Assembly: GCA_942491145.1 (NCBI GenBank)
Contig: CALOBC010000034.1
Coordinates: 1-64,000, forward strand
Origin: CAXQUZ01 sp942491145
Lineage (GTDB): Bacteria; Myxococcota_A; UBA796; UBA2385
Direction: 5' to 3'
DNA: 64,000 nt
The notes under the pieces were generated by a model. It did no database searches, had not been told where the DNA came from, and was given only the letters and a program-made list of their open reading frames with translations. Positions 31,433 to 39,997 of this stretch are shown piece after piece. The position numbers and the translations under genes are program-made. The first letter of the stretch is position 1. Each line of letters starts with the position of its first letter.

Positions 31433-33649
31433 TCACCGGTCGGGGACGAAGCCCTCCAACACCAAGGCCTCGCCGACCTTCTCGGCAACCGTGCGGTGGC
31501 CCAGAGGGGACAGGTGGCAGGAGTCGATGAAGGCTTGCTCCATGCCGGGCTCATCGAGGGCCGCAGCCGTGTCGACAAAGGCCACGTCATCGGCCTTCGC
31601 GTGGGTCTTCATCACATCGGCCCAGGCTTGCAGGCCGTCGGGGAGGGGGGAGATGCCCTCCAGCGCGAGCACCAATCGACCGCCCCGGGGTCGCAAGAGA
31701 GACTCGATGATTGCGATGTTCTCATCGAACTCGGAGGGGATGACGGCCCGCGTGTTTGGGGGCCGCAGGACCGCCAACAGCCCGAAGCGCAGGGCTTGGT
31801 ACAGCGCCACGTCGCCGAGTCGCGCGGACGCCCGCGTGCGCCAGTCGTCTCGACGCTGCCATGCCGCGAAGAGCCGGGCATAGGTCACTGGCGTGCGGGA
31901 GTTCAGATCGTTGTGACCGACGTACATCACCACAATGTCGGGGTCCACGTCGTCCCAGCGGGTCTGCAGGTAGCGCCGTGCGTGGAAGCTGGTCCAGCCC
32001 CCGACGCCTTGGTTCACCACCTGCACCCGGTCCCCAAGCTGCCGCTCCAGCTCGGCGGGCCAGAACTCGTCCAGGTCGTCGTTCTGCCATGCGCCGCCGG
32101 TGCTGCTGCCGCCCATCGCGACCACCCGCACGGCCCCCGGGCGACGGGGCGCGGGCACCACGGGGTAGCCGAAAGCGGGGTACTCTGGGTGATTCTGAGT
32201 GATCTCGAGCTGGGAGAAGCTCTCCCAGGCGCCGGTGCGGCCCTCCCGGTCCACGTCTTGCCCGTGGGCATCGGGAGTCTGGGTCTCTGCCCGCGCCGAT
32301 CGGCCCAGCACCCGCCCGCCGTAGTCCGTCCAGAGCAGGGCGGTGTTCAGCAGTGACGCGACGAGGGCCACGCCCGCCAAGCTCACGAGGTTGAAGCCGC
32401 GGACGTGGCGCACGTTGGCCCACACCACCAAGCCACACACCGCGCCCGCCTCGGTTGCGAAGATCGCGGCCATCGGGTGGCGGGGGGCCATCGCCAGAGC
32501 GGCGGCGCCGGCGGCCAGACCGAGCACAGTGGCGGAGACCAGCCCCCACCCGACACCGCGGTCGAGGCCCCACAGCCTGCGGCCCAACACCACGAAGATC
32601 ACCCCTGCGAGGGCACTGCCGCCGACCATGACCCCGCCAATCACGGGCCCATAGACCGGCACTGCAACCCCGCCGAGCGCGGCCCCACACGCTGCCGAGA
32701 AGCCGATGGGCAGGGTGTTGTCGCGGTGGGAGAGCCGCACGGCGAGGCTGAGCAGTCCGAGCCCCAGGCTCAGTGCCAGCGGCAGTCCCATCGCCCACAG
32801 TGCCGGGTGGACCGCCACAATGCGTGCACTCTGCAGCATGGCCGGCAGGTCTGCCCACGCGAGCACGGGGACCAGCACCAGCGGGCTGGCCACCCCCACC
32901 ATCCGACGAAACCCGAGCGACCCGCCGGCGGCGAGCAGCAAGGCAGCGCCGAGCACACCGCCGAGGCCGAGGGTCCAGATGGGAAGCGGAGGGGCGGTCT
33001 GAACGTGTGGCTCACCGGGCCCGCTCGCCCGGAGCTCGAGCAGCTTGACCTGGCGCACCCCCGCCCGGACCCGCGCGCTGGTCCATGCCGTGGCGGAGGG
33101 GGTGCCACAGTGGGCCACCACGCCATTGAGGGTCACTTGTGGGGTGCGGCCGGAGAGGTCCAGGGTGAGGTCGATCGGCTGGTCTGCGGGCGGCAACCGC
33201 AGCGGGTCATCGCAGGTCTGGGGCTCCAGTCGGCGCCCGCCCTGGCCGGCGAAGTACCTCACCATCGCAGGGTCTTGGCGCTTGGCCATCACGCTGGCGA
33301 TCCCGTCGCGCGACTCGAAGATGAGCTCCAAGGTGGCATCCGTGGGCAACCAGAACCGGGCCTGGAGCCGGTGGGGCGACACCACGGGACTCCGCAGCTC
33401 GGCGTGGTCGTCGAGTGGCCAGCCCGCCGTCGGTGCCGATGCGCCGCCCGTCAGCGCCGCGAGCTGCACCGGGATGTCCTGCTCTGTGCGCGTCCACCCC
33501 GCCGGACCCTCCTGCAAGTGGAGCATGTGTTGCTGGTGGGCGGCACCGACACCGGCGAGAACACCAATAAACGCCAACACCACGGCCCAGAGCGCCCGGC
33601 GCGGGGAGGCTTGTCGGGAGCTGGGGCGGGGGCTGCGGTGGCTGGGCAT
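31433..33649 (-). CDS. Membrane protein with C-terminal SGNH/GDSL hydrolase domain
   Basis: The product has 738 residues. After one N-terminal span (about 18-36), a periplasmic beta domain of ~170 residues follows, then about eight spans (about 225-450). The last ~250 residues are an SGNH hydrolase: VVAMGGSSTGG (nucleophile Ser), VNQGVGGWTS, VVMYVGHNDLN and a final DSCHLSPLGH with the Asp/His pair. Such fusions remove or add acyl groups on extracellular polysaccharides. An acetylesterase role on an exported polymer is inferred from architecture. It stands alone on the minus strand, with 109 bases to the kinase gene. Confidence 0.85.
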   Translation of the reverse strand: MPSHRSPRPSSRQASPRRALWAVVLAFIGVLAGVGAAHQQHMLHLQEGPAGWTRTEQDIPVQLAALTGGASAPTAGWPLDDHAELRSPVVSPHRLQARFWLPTDATLELIFESRDGIASVMAKRQDPAMVRYFAGQGGRRLEPQTCDDPLRLPPADQPIDLTLDLSGRTPQVTLNGVVAHCGTPSATAWTSARVRAGVRQVKLLELRASGPGEPHVQTAPPLPIWTLGLGGVLGAALLLAAGGSLGFRRMVGVASPLVLVPVLAWADLPAMLQSARIVAVHPALWAMGLPLALSLGLGLLSLAVRLSHRDNTLPIGFSAACGAALGGVAVPVYGPVIGGVMVGGSALAGVIFVVLGRRLWGLDRGVGWGLVSATVLGLAAGAAALAMAPRHPMAAIFATEAGAVCGLVVWANVRHVRGFNLVSLAGVALVASLLNTALLWTDYGGRVLGRSARAETQTPDAHGQDVDREGRTGAWESFSQLEITQNHPEYPAFGYPVVPAPRRPGAVRVVAMGGSSTGGAWQNDDLDEFWPAELERQLGDRVQVVNQGVGGWTSFHARRYLQTRWDDVDPDIVVMYVGHNDLNSRTPVTYARLFAAWQRRDDWRTRASARLGDVALYQALRFGLLAVLRPPNTRAVIPSEFDENIAIIESLLRPRGGRLVLALEGISPLPDGLQAWADVMKTHAKADDVAFVDTAAALDEPGMEQAFIDSCHLSPLGHRTVAEKVGEALVLEGFVPDR

Positions 33650-33739
33650 CGGGGGCAGTGAACCACACGCGTCGGGGAGCGGGTTCGGCGGTGTGCACAG
33701 TCGTGGGTGGGCCCGGGCATGTCGCCGGCCGGCCCCAGG

Positions 33740-34474
33740 TCACCCCTGAGCCGACAGCGCCGCGATGGCGGGCCGATACTTGAGGTGTGCGCCCCCCAGG
33801 ACCGGATCGCCGTGGGCGGGCAGCACGTTGTCGAAGCGCCGGTCGAGCAGTGCGTGCAGCCGGCGGGGGTCTGGGGAGCAGCCGTCCACCCAGCCCTTTC
33901 CCAGCCGGTGCGGGCCGATGAAGCCCATCACGCGGAACATGATGCCGCCAGCGAGGTTGAAGTGCCCCGTCGTGGTGGCCCAGTTCTGGAGGCTGTCGCC
34001 TGCGATGACCGTCCCGCCGTGAACGGGCAACACCAACACCGCTTCGGGGGGGCTGCCGCCCAGGGTCAGCAGCTCAGCACCGGGCAGCGGCGGCACTGCA
34101 CCCTCGTCGAGCCAGCGGTCCGGCTCGAAGTAGGTCCGGCCACGCTTGGGGGCGGTGCCCACAAAGTAGCGCTGGCCGCGCACTGCCCAGACGGTGGCGC
34201 CGTAGTGTTGTTTGTAGAATGGGTCGTCTCGCCCGTGCCCACCGGCCAACCGAATGACATCGGTGACCCGGCCCAGTGTGTTGAGGGCGTGCAGACCGGC
34301 CTCGTCCAGGCGCACCGAGTTGACGAGGACCAGACCTTGTTGGTGTTTCACGACAGTCATGTTGCGGCTGAACCGCGCCGGGCCAAAGCCCATGCGGCCC
34401 CGCACAAGGTGCAGTCCAGGCAGCACCTCGTGCAGGGGGCCGTGGGGCTCGACGGGGACGATGCGTGGACCCAA
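33740..34474 (-). CDS. Metallo-beta-lactamase-like (DUF4336-like) protein
   Basis: The product has 244 residues and reads like a beta-lactamase-fold domain that has lost the canonical HxHxDH motif: NMTVVKHQQGLVLVNSVRLDE, IRLAGGHGRDDPFYK, then HGGTVIAGDSLQNW and a late VLPAHGDPV. DUF4336-type proteins have this outline. It is probably a small-molecule enzyme or a non-catalytic relative. The start is set at a TTG (34474) with GGAG upstream; the longer frame overlaps the SRPBCC gene, whose stop lies 22 bases before. Probably cotranscribed with it. Confidence 0.65.
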   Translation of the reverse strand: MGPRIVPVEPHGPLHEVLPGLHLVRGRMGFGPARFSRNMTVVKHQQGLVLVNSVRLDEAGLHALNTLGRVTDVIRLAGGHGRDDPFYKQHYGATVWAVRGQRYFVGTAPKRGRTYFEPDRWLDEGAVPPLPGAELLTLGGSPPEAVLVLPVHGGTVIAGDSLQNWATTTGHFNLAGGIMFRVMGFIGPHRLGKGWVDGCSPDPRRLHALLDRRFDNVLPAHGDPVLGGAHLKYRPAIAALSAQG

Positions 34475-34496
34475 GGCTGCTCCGGGCCGCGAACGA

Positions 34497-34946
34497 TCAG
34501 GCGGCGCCTTCAAGCTTCTCACGAAACGCTGCGGCGAAGGCTTCCAGCGACATGCCCATCTTGCCTTGCAGCTTGGGACGCATGGGTGCGGCCTGCTCGG
34601 TGAGCTGAAACACAGCGACGCCCGCCAGTCGGCAGCGGTCCGGGCCCAGGGCTTCGACCACCCAGTCATTGCGCATGCCCAGCAGGAACGGGGGCAGCCC
34701 GTCGCGCACTTCGTACGCCAGGGCCTGGGCTTGGCGATCGAAGTGCACCAGCTCCTGCCGCACTGTGCCCAGGGCCGCTGTGTTGTTGACCCGGACGACG
34801 CCGATGTCCAGGGGGCCTTCCAGCGTGGAGCTCTCGATGCCCGGGGCCCAGTCGGCCCAGTCCGCAAACGCCTCGCCGAACAGCCGCCATGCATCGGTGG
34901 CGGGCGCGGCAATGTTCATGGTGGTGTGGATGGTCATCTCGGTCAT
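34497..34946 (-). CDS. SRPBCC-family ligand-binding protein
   Basis: This 149-residue START/Bet v1-type fold has typical strand-helix order: IHTTMNIAAPATDAWRLFGEAF, WADWAPGIESSTLE, VRVNNTAALGTVRQELVHFD, then a C-terminal helix (GMSLEAFAAAFREKLE). Such proteins bind hydrophobic small molecules, and some act as cyclases or dehalogenases. The gene is divergent from a LysR regulator with 115 bases between starts, which suggests regulation by it. A GGAGAG site precedes the ATG. Confidence 0.8.
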   Translation of the reverse strand: MTEMTIHTTMNIAAPATDAWRLFGEAFADWADWAPGIESSTLEGPLDIGVVRVNNTAALGTVRQELVHFDRQAQALAYEVRDGLPPFLLGMRNDWVVEALGPDRCRLAGVAVFQLTEQAAPMRPKLQGKMGMSLEAFAAAFREKLEGAA

Positions 34947-35061
34947 GGCGGTCTCTCCTGTGGGGCGCGAGCTGTGCTCGCCGGTTGGGGAAGCGGACCG
35001 TATGGCTCCGGCCGGGCAAGAAGAAGGGCCACAAGTTGACCAGGGGTGTACACTGGTGTGC

Positions 35062-35928
35062 ATGGTCAAGCCGAACGAGCTCCAGTGGGATGACATCCGC
35101 CTGTTCCTGGCGCTGATGCGGGCCGGCAGCTTGCGCGCGGCTGCTGTCCAGCTCGGGGTGAGCCGCCCCACCGCCGCCCGGCGCCTCTCGGTGCTCGAAG
35201 GGCGCCTCGGACTGGCCCTCTTTGACCGACGCCCCGACGGGCTGAACGCCACGGCCGCCGCGGGTGCGCTGTTTCCCCGGGCCGAAGAGGTCGAGCGGGC
35301 GGTGCAAGGGCTCACCCGGGAAGCCCAAGGTGCCGACCCGGAGCTGCGCGGGACCGTGCGGGTGACCGTGCCCGCCATCGTCGCCGAAGAGCTGCTCATG
35401 GACGACTTTGTGGCGTTCTGTCGGCGCTGGCCCCAGATCCAGCTCGACATCTCGGGCGCCTACTCGCTGGAGAGCCTCGCCGCCCAGCAAGCCGACGTCG
35501 CGGTGCGGTTCATGCCGACGGGTGTCGCGCCGGACCCCGCGCTGCACGGGCGTCGTGTCGGCAACGCTTATGTTGCGGTGTATGGCCATGGAGACTGTTG
35601 GATCGGCCAGCGGGGTGCCGAACACGACAAGGCATGGGTGGCCCGCACCCCTTGGCCCGATCTGCCCATCAAAGGTGCCATCATGGATGGGGCGCTCCTG
35701 CGCCGGGCGTGCGCGGCGGGCCTCGGCATGGCCCACTTGCCTTGTTTTGTGGCCGACGGCAGCTTGGAGCGGCGCACCGAGCCGAAGCCGGGTCTCGACG
35801 TGTGGGTGTTGGTGCATCCCGACCTGCGCCGCAATCCCCGCTTGCGGCTGTTCCGGGACATGGTGGTGGTGGCGCTGCAGCGACAGCGTGACCGCCTGGA
35901 GGGTCGGCCGGCGGGTGCTGCGGAGTAG
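35062..35928 (+). CDS. LysR-family transcriptional regulator
   Basis: This 288-residue regulator has an N-terminal winged helix (residues 1-65: WDDIRLFLALMRAGSLRAAAVQLGVSRPTAARRLSVLE). An effector domain follows from about 90, beginning LRGTVRVTVPAIVAEELL. The effector domain is shorter than usual towards the end (DVAVRF...GLGMAHLPCFVAD...LVHPDLRRNPRLRLFRDMV) but ends normally. The ATG at 35062 gives the standard LysR start. It is divergent from the SRPBCC-MBL pair, the classic LysR arrangement; TGTACACT lies between them just before the start. Confidence 0.9.
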   Translation: MVKPNELQWDDIRLFLALMRAGSLRAAAVQLGVSRPTAARRLSVLEGRLGLALFDRRPDGLNATAAAGALFPRAEEVERAVQGLTREAQGADPELRGTVRVTVPAIVAEELLMDDFVAFCRRWPQIQLDISGAYSLESLAAQQADVAVRFMPTGVAPDPALHGRRVGNAYVAVYGHGDCWIGQRGAEHDKAWVARTPWPDLPIKGAIMDGALLRRACAAGLGMAHLPCFVADGSLERRTEPKPGLDVWVLVHPDLRRNPRLRLFRDMVVVALQRQRDRLEGRPAGAAE

Positions 35929-36169
35929 GTGGGGTTGCGGGTGTTGTGTTGGTGGTCGGGCGGTGTGGTGTTTACGGGTGGCCGGTGTCGCCGCCACCGG
36001 GATGGACGGGGCCCAGCGGTGAGCCGTGAGGTGGGTCCGGCTTGCCGAAGGTGTCCCAGTCTGCCGCCCGGTCAGGAAGACAGCCGGCCTCATGGCAAGG
36101 AAGACCGGACAGCACCGCCTCGAGGTCGAGCAGGAAGCCGTCTGCCTCTTGCGGGATAGGGGCGGAGCC

Positions 36170-37102
36170 TCAGCCGTCGAAGGGCCACCGGGCGATGCCG
36201 TGCACAGCGTGAGAGACTTCCGCAGAGAGCCAGTGCACCGGGCCGGCCATGCCGGTGGAGAAGTCGTAGCCCGCGACGCCTGCCGGACTAAAGCCGCCGA
36301 TGGCACGGTCCTCACCGAGCCAGAGCAGGCCCCGTGCGAAGCCGGGCCGCGCCAGCTTGGGGTTGGCGACTACCGAAGACTTGAGCTCTCGGAGCGGCCG
36401 CCGGGGCACGGCGATGCGCACCGCGGCGTCCTCTCCTCGCAACACCACCGTGTCACTACGGGTGTCGTTGAAGAGCAGGCGCCCATCGTCGAGTCTGCGG
36501 GCATTGTGGGTCCCCAGGGGGAGGCTGTCTTCGCCCAGGAGACAGCCGTCTTGGAGCTGGACGAGCCAGTGGCGACGCAGGGCCGACATCCAGAGGCCCG
36601 CACTGTTGCCGTGAACCTGGTTGAAGTGTGCCGTGTCGCCCCGCTGCGGGCCCGCCGTGCTGTTGGGGTCAAAGACCTGCGCCTGGGGACCGTCTTCGCC
36701 CCGGATGCACATGCCCCAGACGAAGCGTCGCTGGCCAGGATCGAAGCCAAGAATGCTGTCGAAGGCGGTGGAGACCACGTAGACCACCCCCTTGTGCACG
36801 GTCATCTCGTGGGCGAGTCCGAGGTAGGGGTTGCGGTGCCGAGCCCGCTCCGTTCCGTCCGGGTCCAGCTCGATCAAGCATTGGCTTGCGGCCACCAGGA
36901 CTCGGTCGTGCAACACAACCACCCCGCGCAGGCCCCGATCCCCTCCGCGGCCGATCCAGGAGATCTCGGTCTCGTCCCAGCGGAAGAGCTCGCGGGACTC
37001 GTCGAATTCGAGGTCGACCACGTGGAGGGCACCGTGCCCCTCGCCCTCGAGGGAGCCGCGCACGACGGTGCTCACGACGGCGCAGGGCCAGTGCTTGGTC
37101 AT
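36170..37102 (-). CDS. Beta-propeller protein of the hydroxylase operon
   Basis: This 310-residue protein has repeated blade-like strands: LRGVVVLHDRVLVAASQCLIELDPDG, HEMTVHKGVVYVVSTAFDSILGFDP, HWLVQLQDGCLL, ARRLDDGRLLFNDTRSDTVVL and VAGYDFSTGMAG. Conserved histidines and HFNQVHGN resemble a family of single propellers found near hydroxylases and sulfotransferases. It has no signal peptide and is probably cytoplasmic. It overlaps the upstream hydroxylase gene by four bases, so it is the last gene of the four-gene operon. Its exact reaction is unknown. Confidence 0.7.
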   Translation of the reverse strand: MTKHWPCAVVSTVVRGSLEGEGHGALHVVDLEFDESRELFRWDETEISWIGRGGDRGLRGVVVLHDRVLVAASQCLIELDPDGTERARHRNPYLGLAHEMTVHKGVVYVVSTAFDSILGFDPGQRRFVWGMCIRGEDGPQAQVFDPNSTAGPQRGDTAHFNQVHGNSAGLWMSALRRHWLVQLQDGCLLGEDSLPLGTHNARRLDDGRLLFNDTRSDTVVLRGEDAAVRIAVPRRPLRELKSSVVANPKLARPGFARGLLWLGEDRAIGGFSPAGVAGYDFSTGMAGPVHWLSAEVSHAVHGIARWPFDG

Positions 37103-37650
37103 AGGTCGGCCGGCCGGTCGATGATGTCGAAGATGAAGTGCACGCGAGGCTCCAGGCTCCGGTTCGAGACGGCGTGGTGACGGCGGTTGTCGATCTCCAC
37201 CAGGTGGGAGGCCACCATGGGCACGCGGGCGCCGTCCACCTCGAAGTCCACATCCGGGTGGGTCAGCAGGGGCACGTGGAAGCGTCGTGCTGCCGCGAAG
37301 AAGGGTGCCGAGTCAGTGTGAGGGGTGATGTGTTGCCCGGGCAGGAGGCGCGCCAACATGGAAGTGCACAGCGGACCCTGGGCACCCGTCTGGCGCCGTG
37401 CCCAGACCACGGCCGGCCAGAGCAAGGGTCGCAGCTCTGACCAGCGGGGCCACGTCTTGCAGTACAAGCGCGGGTACTCCTTGTGGTCGGTCCAGAGCAG
37501 GATGACGCTCTGGGTGCGGGCGTGTACACGGAAAGTGTCCTGGCGGAGTGTGTCCTCCATCCAGACCTCTTCCGGGGCATCCCGAGCCCACAGCCGCAGT
37601 GCCCGCAGGGGCACCCGGCCGAGGTCGCGGTGGGGGGTGTCGAACTCCAT
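37099..37650 (-). CDS. Aspartyl/asparaginyl beta-hydroxylase-like dioxygenase
   Basis: This 183-residue Fe(II)/2-oxoglutarate dioxygenase is of the Asp/Asn hydroxylase type. The iron ligands are visible as ITPHTDSAP (HxD-like His and Asp), and the downstream His lies in NRRHHAVSNRSLEPRVHFIFD. The RFHVPLLTHP strand and the Arg of EPRVHF fit the co-substrate site. It would hydroxylate an amino acid side chain of a peptide or a free amino acid. The neighbours are a propeller downstream (4-base overlap) and a sulfotransferase-like enzyme upstream (34-base gap). Confidence 0.85.
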   Translation of the reverse strand: MEFDTPHRDLGRVPLRALRLWARDAPEEVWMEDTLRQDTFRVHARTQSVILLWTDHKEYPRLYCKTWPRWSELRPLLWPAVVWARRQTGAQGPLCTSMLARLLPGQHITPHTDSAPFFAAARRFHVPLLTHPDVDFEVDGARVPMVASHLVEIDNRRHHAVSNRSLEPRVHFIFDIIDRPADL

Positions 37651-37684
37651 TGAGTCAGCCTTCCAGGGGGCCGCGGCAGCAGGC

Positions 37685-38503
37685 CTAGCGGGGAGCGGTG
37701 GCCGCGGGGGCTACAGCACTTCTGCGGGCCAGGCGGCGTAGCTCTGCCCGGCGGAAGAGCTCCTGGGCAACGGGCAGCAAGCGCTCCTGGGTGCGGTTAA
37801 GTCGCTGGACAAAGCCCGGGTTGAGCTGCTTGCCAAGGTGGATGCGGTGGTAGAGCTCGTCGAAGACCTCGACCGAAGCCGGATCCAGCTCGGGCGGCGC
37901 TTTGATGGGCTCGGCTCGGTGGAGAGTAGGGTCGACGGCGGCAACCGCGGCCTCCATGTCGCAAGGCTGGCCGATCCAGGCCAAGGTCTCTCGGATGTGG
38001 GCCGGGTTTTCGACCACCGAGGCGTAGGACGTGAGGTGGCAGGGATAACGCCGCAGCAACACATCTCGGATCCCCCCCGAGACCTCGACCCACCACTCGA
38101 TGGCGGCTTGGAAGGGCGCCTCGGGATGGGGCTGGTCGTCGCCATGCTGGAGGGCATCGAGGCGGGCCATGCTCTGGGCGTATGCCCGCCAGTCGCGCAC
38201 GGTGATGATGACCCGTCCGAGAAAGGCGTGCTCCGTGCGCGGCAGGGCGCTCAGGAAGACCTTTGCTGCGTGGTCTTGGGTCTCGAGGGGGTGGAGATAG
38301 AACCCTGTCTTGGGATCTGGGTTGGTCTCAAAGTTGATGCCCCGGCGCAGGGTTGACTCATAGAATCCCTTGGGGTTTGCGTCCTTGAGTCGGGTCTCCC
38401 AGTTGCGTGGGAAGGCCTCGCCGATGACAGGAAAGCCCGCGGCATCGAGGATCTGCATCCACATGCTGGTGCCCGAGCGCTTCGGCCCGCTGACGATGAT
38501 CAA
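37685..38503 (-). CDS. Sulfotransferase-like P-loop protein
   Basis: This 272-residue protein opens with VSGPKRSGTSMWMQIL, the 5'-phosphosulfate binding loop of PAPS sulfotransferases, and later has RVIITVRDWRAYAQSMARL, the 3'-phosphate binding strand with Arg and Ser. A central domain contains WWVEVSGGIRDVLL. The C-terminus is basic and low-complexity. It may sulfate a peptide, sugar or lipid; the substrate is unknown. The start overlaps the stop of the barrel protein gene by four bases. Confidence 0.8.
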   Translation of the reverse strand: MIIVSGPKRSGTSMWMQILDAAGFPVIGEAFPRNWETRLKDANPKGFYESTLRRGINFETNPDPKTGFYLHPLETQDHAAKVFLSALPRTEHAFLGRVIITVRDWRAYAQSMARLDALQHGDDQPHPEAPFQAAIEWWVEVSGGIRDVLLRRYPCHLTSYASVVENPAHIRETLAWIGQPCDMEAAVAAVDPTLHRAEPIKAPPELDPASVEVFDELYHRIHLGKQLNPGFVQRLNRTQERLLPVAQELFRRAELRRLARRSAVAPAATAPR

Positions 38504-39204
38504 AAGTAGATCCCCCCGAAGAGCCCAAACTGAGTGTTGCCGCCGGGGCCTCCCCCGGCGAGCCGCGGAGCCAGTCCCTGATAGTACCGAAGGGACACGT
38601 CCACGGTCTTGCCGCTGACCTGGAGGTTCACGCCTGCGCCAATGTTCATGCCCAGCCCGACGCGAACGATGCCCCCAAAGTAGGCCGCTGCAGACTCGGC
38701 AAAGTCATAGTCGGTGCAGTCATCGTCGTAGCAGGCCTCGGCCTTGTAGCTGAGCGCATAGCCAAGCTGAGGACCCCACGTGAAGTGGGGGAGCACCTGC
38801 CAGCCTTTGTCGTTGCCCCAGCGAGTCTGAAATAGAAAGGATGCGGCGATCTGGTTCTCGTTCAAGCTCATCGAGACGTCGTCTTCCTCCATGCGCATGC
38901 CAAAGGCACGGTAGCCGAGCTCGGGGGCGAAAAACTTCTCGGCGGTGCCCTTCTGGTTGAACTTGCGGAACTTGCGGGCAGATGCACCGATGGCGATGCC
39001 CGTGCGGCTCTTGAACTCGTAGTACCCGCCATAGCCGGGCACAAAGCTCAGGGTGTTCGCCGACGTGAGCCCAAGCACCGGGCCAAAGGTCCAGCCATCC
39101 TGGGGAGGGTCTGGCTCGTTGTCTTCCGCCAAGGCCACGGTGACGGGAAGAGTGGCCAGCGCGGGCAGACAGATGCCCCTCGCGATCAGCTTGCGGGTCT
39201 TCAC
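38500..39204 (-). CDS. Outer-membrane beta-barrel protein
   Basis: This 234-residue protein has a signal peptide (ICLPALATLPVTVALA). After it come alternating amphipathic strands with many aromatics and glycine turns: FGPVLGLTSANTLSFVPGYGG, YYEFKSRTGIAIGASARKF, VLPHFTWGPQLGYALSY, FGGIVRVGLGMNIGAGVNL and LFGGIYF. The terminal Phe is the usual barrel assembly signal. About 8 to 10 strands are expected. One Cys pair (CYDDDC) lies in a loop. It is the first gene of the four-gene operon, so the pathway enzymes may act on something exported or anchored at the surface. Confidence 0.8.
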   Translation of the reverse strand: MKTRKLIARGICLPALATLPVTVALAEDNEPDPPQDGWTFGPVLGLTSANTLSFVPGYGGYYEFKSRTGIAIGASARKFRKFNQKGTAEKFFAPELGYRAFGMRMEEDDVSMSLNENQIAASFLFQTRWGNDKGWQVLPHFTWGPQLGYALSYKAEACYDDDCTDYDFAESAAAYFGGIVRVGLGMNIGAGVNLQVSGKTVDVSLRYYQGLAPRLAGGGPGGNTQFGLFGGIYF

Positions 39205-39997
39205 AGTTCTCTCCAGGGTGTCGGACAGGTCACCTTAGCAGCTGAGTTGGAAGACGACCCTCCCCCGTGTGGGGGACCCCCTTCGTGTGGAACGTCTCAA
39301 CAAAGCTGAGACACGTAGCGTGTAGATTTGTTGTAGTGACGAGGCCTCGGCGACCGACGAACCCGGCTGTGTCGCCGGGCAGGTCCAAGCGACACCCTGT
39401 TCGACTCCCGAACCTGTCTCGTCGGCTGCGGAGTGCTCGGGTGCGGAGGGTTTGTCCCGGTCACTGGGGGATGCTGTCCAGTCCCACCGACCCAAGTCCA
39501 ACATCGGCCCCGCCATCTCCGCCCCCTGGCCCTGGCCCCGTGGGCCGACTGGTGCGGTACACCTTGGCGCATGGGGATGGACTTACCCGCTGTGTCGCCA
39601 TCCCCGAAGTGCCCCTCGACCACAAGGGCGCCGAGCAGGAGTTCCAGCACCCCGCCACGCTGCAGCATGCATCGCTGTTCGCCGGAATCATCCGCGGGAC
39701 TGAGCGCTGGGCCACGCTGCTGGGCGTCGTCCGGACGGCCAAGGAGGCGGAGTTGACGTCGAGACCGACTTGATGTGGCACTTCGAGCACCGGGACACTC
39801 GTCGCGACCGTCTTGGCTGCTCGCCAGCGCTGCTCACGCTGACAGTCCACCGAGAGTACAGCGCGAAGTTGGGCGCGCGTGACGCGTTTGGGGATCAGTC
39901 ATGCGGGTGTGTTCCCGGCTTCCTTGACTGGTCACCCCGCGCGCACCTCGAGCCCGTCGCACTTGGCATCCAGCATGTCCGCGCGAACACCGCTCAG
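39205..39997. other. Gene-poor stretch upstream of the insertion sequence
   Basis: No confident gene is visible. The best frame is 39471-39773 on the plus strand: 100 residues, with a Pro/Ser-rich start and a plausible domain LVRYTLAHGDGLTRCVAIPEVP, KGAEQEFQHP and GIIRGTERWATLLG. It could be a small real protein or a remnant. A GC-rich hairpin (TCCCCC/GGGGGA around GTGT) lies near 39260, upstream of the barrel gene. The region probably collects decayed DNA next to the insertion. Confidence 0.4.

Noticed and set aside
34666..36315. Minus-strand frame of 549 residues
   Set aside because: It is antisense to the LysR gene, whose helix-turn-helix and effector domain are clearly coding.
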